This document shows positions 33,932 to 37,421 of a stretch of DNA of 37,421 nucleotides, in pieces. Both the position numbers and the translations under genes were made by a program. This DNA is from Endozoicomonas atrinae. Its GTDB lineage: Bacteria > Pseudomonadota > Gammaproteobacteria > Pseudomonadales > Endozoicomonadaceae. The stretch's first letter is position 1; the number at the start of each line of letters is the position of its first letter. The stretch covers positions 1-37,421 of the forward strand of contig NZ_LUKQ02000033.1 of NCBI RefSeq assembly GCF_001647025.1, read 5' to 3'. The notes beneath the pieces are model-generated. The model searched no databases. It saw only the letters and a program-made list of their open reading frames with translations, and had not been told where the DNA came from.

Positions 33932-36364
33932 ATGACAGATCAGGATCCAAACAACCCCGAAGTGATCAGTGGGGACGAAGACAGTCAAAAAACCAGCACT
34001 GGACTTGTACTTCCACATCAGGCGCTGCCAGACAAGCTCTATCTGATCCCCGTTTCCAACCGCCCTTTCTTTCCTGCACAGGTGCAACCACTAGTATTCA
34101 GCAATCAGGAGTGGGGAGAAACATTACAACGTGTTGGTCAGAGCCCACATAAAGCCGTTGGTCTCAGTTTTGTAGGTCGAATGCCTGGCACAGACGTCGA
34201 TCCAGAAGACTTTCCTCAGATAGGATGCGTTGTCAAAATCCATAATATTGTTTCAGATAATGACCAGGTCCAGTTTATTGCCCTGGGAATGCAACGCTTC
34301 GGAATACGACAATGGCTGCGTCGCCGGCCTCCCTATCTTGTTCAGGTGGACTATATCGAAACACCTGAAGACGACAGTGATGAAGTAAAAGCCTATGCGC
34401 TTGCACTGATTCAGGCCATCAAAGAGCTTATTCCACTGAATCCTCTGTACAGTGAGGAGCTGAAAAATTATCTGAACCGATTCAGCCCCAAAGACCCATC
34501 TCCCCTGGCAGATTTTGCAGCGGCCATTACAACTGCACCTGGACAGGAACTTCAGGAGGTGCTTGAAACTATCCCTGTTCAACGCAGAATGGAAAAGGTA
34601 CTGGTTCTGATTCGAAAAGAACAGGAGGTCGCCCGTCTTCAGAGTGAAATCAATGCAGAAGTTAATCGGAAAATCAGTAATCATCAGCGCGAGTTTTTCT
34701 TGAAGGAGCAGCTAAAAGTCATTCAAAAAGAGCTGGGCATATCGAAAGATGACCGAACTGCCGAGATTGAGCAGTTCGAGCAGAGATTGGAAAAGCTAAC
34801 TGTCCCAGAAAGTGCAAAAAACAAAATTGATGACGAACTGAAAAAACTGTCTATTCTGGAAACCGGCTCCCCAGAATACGCAATTTGCAGAAATTATCTG
34901 GATTGGGCAACATCCGTTCCCTGGGGTCTGTACTCCGAAGATAATCTCGACCTTCATCATGCGAGAAATGTACTCAGTTCAGACCATGACGGTCTCGAGG
35001 ATGTTAAAGAGCGAATTGTTGAGTTTCTGGCTGTAGGTGCTTACCGGAAAGAAGTATCCGGCTCCATTATGCTGCTTGTTGGCCCTCCTGGTGTAGGCAA
35101 AACCTCTATTGGCAAGTCAGTCGCCAAGGCCCTGGATCGCAAGTTTTACCGTTTCAGCCTCGGTGGAATGAGGGATGAAGCAGAGATCAAAGGACACCGT
35201 CGTACTTATATTGGGGCATTGCCAGGAAAGCTGGTCCAGGCACTCAAAGAAGTAGAGGTTTCCAACCCGGTCATCATGCTTGATGAGATCGATAAGATTG
35301 GTGCTTCTTTCCGTGGGGATCCTGCATCTGCTCTGCTTGAGGTATTGGACCCAGAGCAAAACACCGAGTTTCTTGACCACTATCTGGACATGAGAATCGA
35401 CTTATCTAAAATACTCTTTATCTGTACAGCCAATCAGCTCGACACGATACCGGGCCCACTACTGGATCGTATGGACGTGATCAGACTATCTGGCTATATC
35501 ACTGAAGAAAAGGTAGCCATTGCCAAGAATCATTTATGGCCCAAACAGCTCAAAAAAGCTGGACTTAAAAAGAGCCAGCTTAGAATGTCAGACACTACTT
35601 TCCGGAAAATAATCGATGGCTATGCCCGAGAGGCCGGAGTTCGTCACTTCGAAAAGTTATTGCAGAAAATCATTCGTAAAGTTGTCGTCCAGTTTCTGGA
35701 AAATGATGAAAGCAAACTCACTGTTTCAGCTAAAAACCTGGAAGATTTCCTCGGGGCACCCTACTTCCGTAAAGAAAAGGCAATGGAGGGAGTTGGCATA
35801 GTTACGGGTCTTGCCTGGACCTCAATGGGTGGTGCCACGCTTCCTGTTGAAGCCTGCCTGATACATCAGCAAAGAGCCGGTTTTAAACTAACAGGTAAGC
35901 TGGGTGAGGTAATGAAGGAGTCAGCTGAAATCTCATACAGCTATACGACCAGCCACGCCAAAAAATTTGGTATCAAGGAAGACTTCCTAAAAACAGCATT
36001 TATACACCTGCATGTTCCGGAAGGTGCCACACCGAAAGATGGTCCGAGTGCCGGTGTCACCATGACAACCGCTCTAATCTCTCTGGCCAGAGGTATTAAA
36101 CCCATAAAAAACCTGGCGATGACCGGAGAGCTGACCCTGACAGGCAAAGTATTGGCTGTCGGTGGTATTAGAGAAAAAGTGATTGCTGCCCGACGGCAAG
36201 GAATTCTGACGCTGGTTCTGCCGGAAGATAACAGAAGAGACTTTGATGAGCTACCGGATTACATCCGTGAAGGAATTTCTGTTCATTTTGCCAGCCAGTA
36301 TGATGATGTATATAAAGTTGGATTTCCTGACGCTGGAAAGAACAAAGGGAAGAGAAATAAATAG
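33932..36364 (+). CDS. lon: Lon protease, divergent second-type (AsrA-like)
   Basis: An 810-residue ATP-dependent serine protease of the Lon family. The N-terminal domain (LPDKLYLIPVSNRPFFPAQVQPLVF) differs from canonical Lon (LPLRDVVVFP) and resembles the second Lon of Pseudomonas (PA0779/AsrA type), as I recall it. Walker A is GPPGVGKT (about residues 384-391) and the following EIKGHRRTYIGALPGK and MLDEIDKIGASFRGDPASALLEVLDPEQN are standard. The catalytic dyad is Ser706 (DGPSAGVTM) and Lys749 (REKVIAA), 43 apart as in E. coli. The C-terminal tail is Lys-rich. The gene lies on the other strand and about 10 kb from clpX, not directly after it. It ends at a strong terminator. Confidence 0.93.
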   Translation: MTDQDPNNPEVISGDEDSQKTSTGLVLPHQALPDKLYLIPVSNRPFFPAQVQPLVFSNQEWGETLQRVGQSPHKAVGLSFVGRMPGTDVDPEDFPQIGCVVKIHNIVSDNDQVQFIALGMQRFGIRQWLRRRPPYLVQVDYIETPEDDSDEVKAYALALIQAIKELIPLNPLYSEELKNYLNRFSPKDPSPLADFAAAITTAPGQELQEVLETIPVQRRMEKVLVLIRKEQEVARLQSEINAEVNRKISNHQREFFLKEQLKVIQKELGISKDDRTAEIEQFEQRLEKLTVPESAKNKIDDELKKLSILETGSPEYAICRNYLDWATSVPWGLYSEDNLDLHHARNVLSSDHDGLEDVKERIVEFLAVGAYRKEVSGSIMLLVGPPGVGKTSIGKSVAKALDRKFYRFSLGGMRDEAEIKGHRRTYIGALPGKLVQALKEVEVSNPVIMLDEIDKIGASFRGDPASALLEVLDPEQNTEFLDHYLDMRIDLSKILFICTANQLDTIPGPLLDRMDVIRLSGYITEEKVAIAKNHLWPKQLKKAGLKKSQLRMSDTTFRKIIDGYAREAGVRHFEKLLQKIIRKVVVQFLENDESKLTVSAKNLEDFLGAPYFRKEKAMEGVGIVTGLAWTSMGGATLPVEACLIHQQRAGFKLTGKLGEVMKESAEISYSYTTSHAKKFGIKEDFLKTAFIHLHVPEGATPKDGPSAGVTMTTALISLARGIKPIKNLAMTGELTLTGKVLAVGGIREKVIAARRQGILTLVLPEDNRRDFDELPDYIREGISVHFASQYDDVYKVGFPDAGKNKGKRNK

Positions 36365-36400
36365 TTTCGACAGGGTGAGGGTGTAGCTGAATCCTAATAA

Positions 36401-36430
36401 AAAGCGCCACCCGTTTGGGTGGCGCTTTCT
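36401..36430 (+). terminator. rho-independent terminator of lon
   Basis: AAAGCGCCACCC (36401-36412) pairs perfectly with GGGTGGCGCTTT (36417-36428) around GTTT, with a T-rich end (CTTTCTT). Confidence 0.92.
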
Positions 36431-36620
36431 TAATCACTCTTTCAATAGCAGCGGGAACTAATCCCGTTTGGACACGCTAGTGAGCATTTATATTGTGGGC
36501 CGTACAAGAAAAACTTTCAAATAATTTATAAGACATAATATGAATATTAATTTCTTTTGAAATAATCAACAGGACATATTTCCATAATAAAAACGCTATT
36601 GTCCTTTAAGGAATATAAAT
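36431..36620. other. A+T-rich gap upstream of the coiled-coil gene
   Basis: About 190 A+T-rich bases that should carry the promoter of the next gene. No firm -35/-10 pair was identified. AAGGA precedes the ATG by eight bases. Confidence 0.35.
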
Positions 36621-37340
36621 ATGCCCATAGAAGGAGCAGATAAAAAAGGTTTTTTCCAACCACTACTGAGTGGTATCAAGGATTTCACCAGCCATATAAA
36701 GGAATCAGTAAAATCCTATAAAGGTAAACCGCTTAAAAAGGCTGAAGGAAGCAGCCCTGTAAAAGAAGGAACTGAATCTGCCAAATACAACGGTGAACCG
36801 CCAACCCACGGAGTCACCGATAGAGTAGCAAAACTCGCTACAACACCAGGCCATAGCAAAAAATCAGAAATGCAACCAGAGGCATCAACCGATTTCTCAC
36901 CTCATATTTCTTCAAACCAGAAAGACAAAAGAGTTGAAGCCACTGCTTTGACTAAAGCTGTAAAGCTACTTGCAGGCAAAGATCTGGACTTTAACAAAAA
37001 ATACCGAGCCACAATACAGACAGAAATAAATATTTTAAAAAAAACAACAAAAACCACAAAAAACAGCATTAAATCCGTTGAAAAAACCATAAAATCACTT
37101 GAAAGAGAGGCAAGAAAAAAATTAAATAATCACGATATACAAAAAAAAATAGAAGATCAAAAAAATCACTTTAGAGAACTGAGAATCAAAATTGAAAAGC
37201 ATGAAGCACATCTAGAAACACTTTGTGAAAAAATTAAGATACTCAAAGAAAACACAGAAGACGCACAGATTTTTTTTATAAACTTTCTTACCTCTGTCAT
37301 CACCGGCGTAAAAAGTCCTCAAAACACCAGTCCAAAATGA
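36621..37340 (+). CDS. coiled-coil protein of unknown function, A+T-rich
   Basis: A 239-residue frame with a good ribosome binding site. Residues 1-110 are hydrophilic and Ser/Thr/Pro/Lys-rich, probably disordered. Residues about 125-220 form a long Lys/Glu-rich coiled coil (TEINILKKTTKTTKNSIKSVEKTIKSL, then LRIKIEKHEAHLETLCEKIKILKEN). A short hydrophobic segment (IFFINFLTSVITGV) lies near the end. There is no signal peptide or recognised domain. The gene's A+T content, with many A runs, is above that of its neighbours, which may reflect transfer. A disordered head with a coiled-coil tail is common in bacterial proteins delivered to hosts, but nothing here proves it. Confidence 0.7.
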   Translation: MPIEGADKKGFFQPLLSGIKDFTSHIKESVKSYKGKPLKKAEGSSPVKEGTESAKYNGEPPTHGVTDRVAKLATTPGHSKKSEMQPEASTDFSPHISSNQKDKRVEATALTKAVKLLAGKDLDFNKKYRATIQTEINILKKTTKTTKNSIKSVEKTIKSLEREARKKLNNHDIQKKIEDQKNHFRELRIKIEKHEAHLETLCEKIKILKENTEDAQIFFINFLTSVITGVKSPQNTSPK

Positions 37341-37421
37341 CCTGTCGTTAAGTATAGCTTTTTGGGGTGGTCTGCAAGTCTGATAGTTCCAGAAAGTTAA
37401 ATATTTTACTAAGCTGACTCT
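37341..37421. other. window end, non-coding
   Basis: The last 81 bases after the coiled-coil gene show no gene, hairpin or repeat that I can recognise. Confidence 0.4.

Noticed and set aside
1-37421. CRISPR array, rRNA genes or prophage
   Set aside because: No regularly spaced short repeats, no rRNA-like sequence and no phage structural genes were seen; the only tandem repeat is the coding 114-bp unit.

Overview
The window looks like chromosomal DNA of a marine gammaproteobacterium, most likely Endozoicomonas or a close relative. The housekeeping proteins (Gsk, PdxH, TmcA, ClpX, ClpP, trigger factor, FolD, RarD) read like gammaproteobacterial orthologues. The 38-residue tandem repeat at the left edge is of a kind I recall from Endozoicomonas genomes. 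This assignment rests on recall, not on a search.

Layout. (1) 1-3773, accessory: a repeat protein on the minus strand runs off the left edge; an intact IS66-family transposon (tnpA-tnpB-tnpC) follows; its right end cuts a YgjP-type metallopeptidase gene after about 64 codons. (2) 3878-10265: an HPt-domain protein, a deoxynucleoside kinase, a DUF2799-like lipoprotein, a 3-hydroxyisobutyryl-CoA hydrolase-like enzyme and a lipoprotein-type pitrilysin. (3) 10266-15585: a palindromic repeat, inosine/guanosine kinase (gsk), a nucleoside deoxyribosyltransferase-like protein, a metallo-beta-lactamase-fold protein, pdxH, a Tus-like replication-terminator protein overlapping pdxH, and a glutaredoxin. 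(4) 15669-20359: tmcA and a periplasmic cyclophilin on the minus strand, tRNA-Pro(GGG) with a clear promoter, and a YjiH-type membrane protein. (5) 20416-22265: a second palindromic repeat and a 542-residue protein of unknown role that may be a permuted papain-fold enzyme. (6) 22332-27176: the tig-clpP-clpX protein quality-control block and a four-gene tRNA operon (Pro-Arg-His-Leu) with promoter and terminator. (7) 27442-37340: folD, a GH36 raffinose synthase/alpha-galactosidase-like enzyme, a small protein, rarD, a ComEA-like protein, a chalcone-isomerase-like secreted protein, a Lon protease of the divergent second type, and an A+T-rich coiled-coil protein.

How the genes fit together: trigger factor, ClpP, ClpX and Lon form a protein folding and turnover set, but Lon lies about 10 kb from clpX on the other strand. 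Gsk, the deoxynucleoside kinase and perhaps the deoxyribosyltransferase-like protein belong to purine salvage. Three proteins of unknown function (the repeat protein, the 542-residue protein and the terminal coiled-coil protein) have low-complexity or basic segments and are reasonable candidates for host-interaction proteins. That is inference from sequence style and likely lifestyle only.
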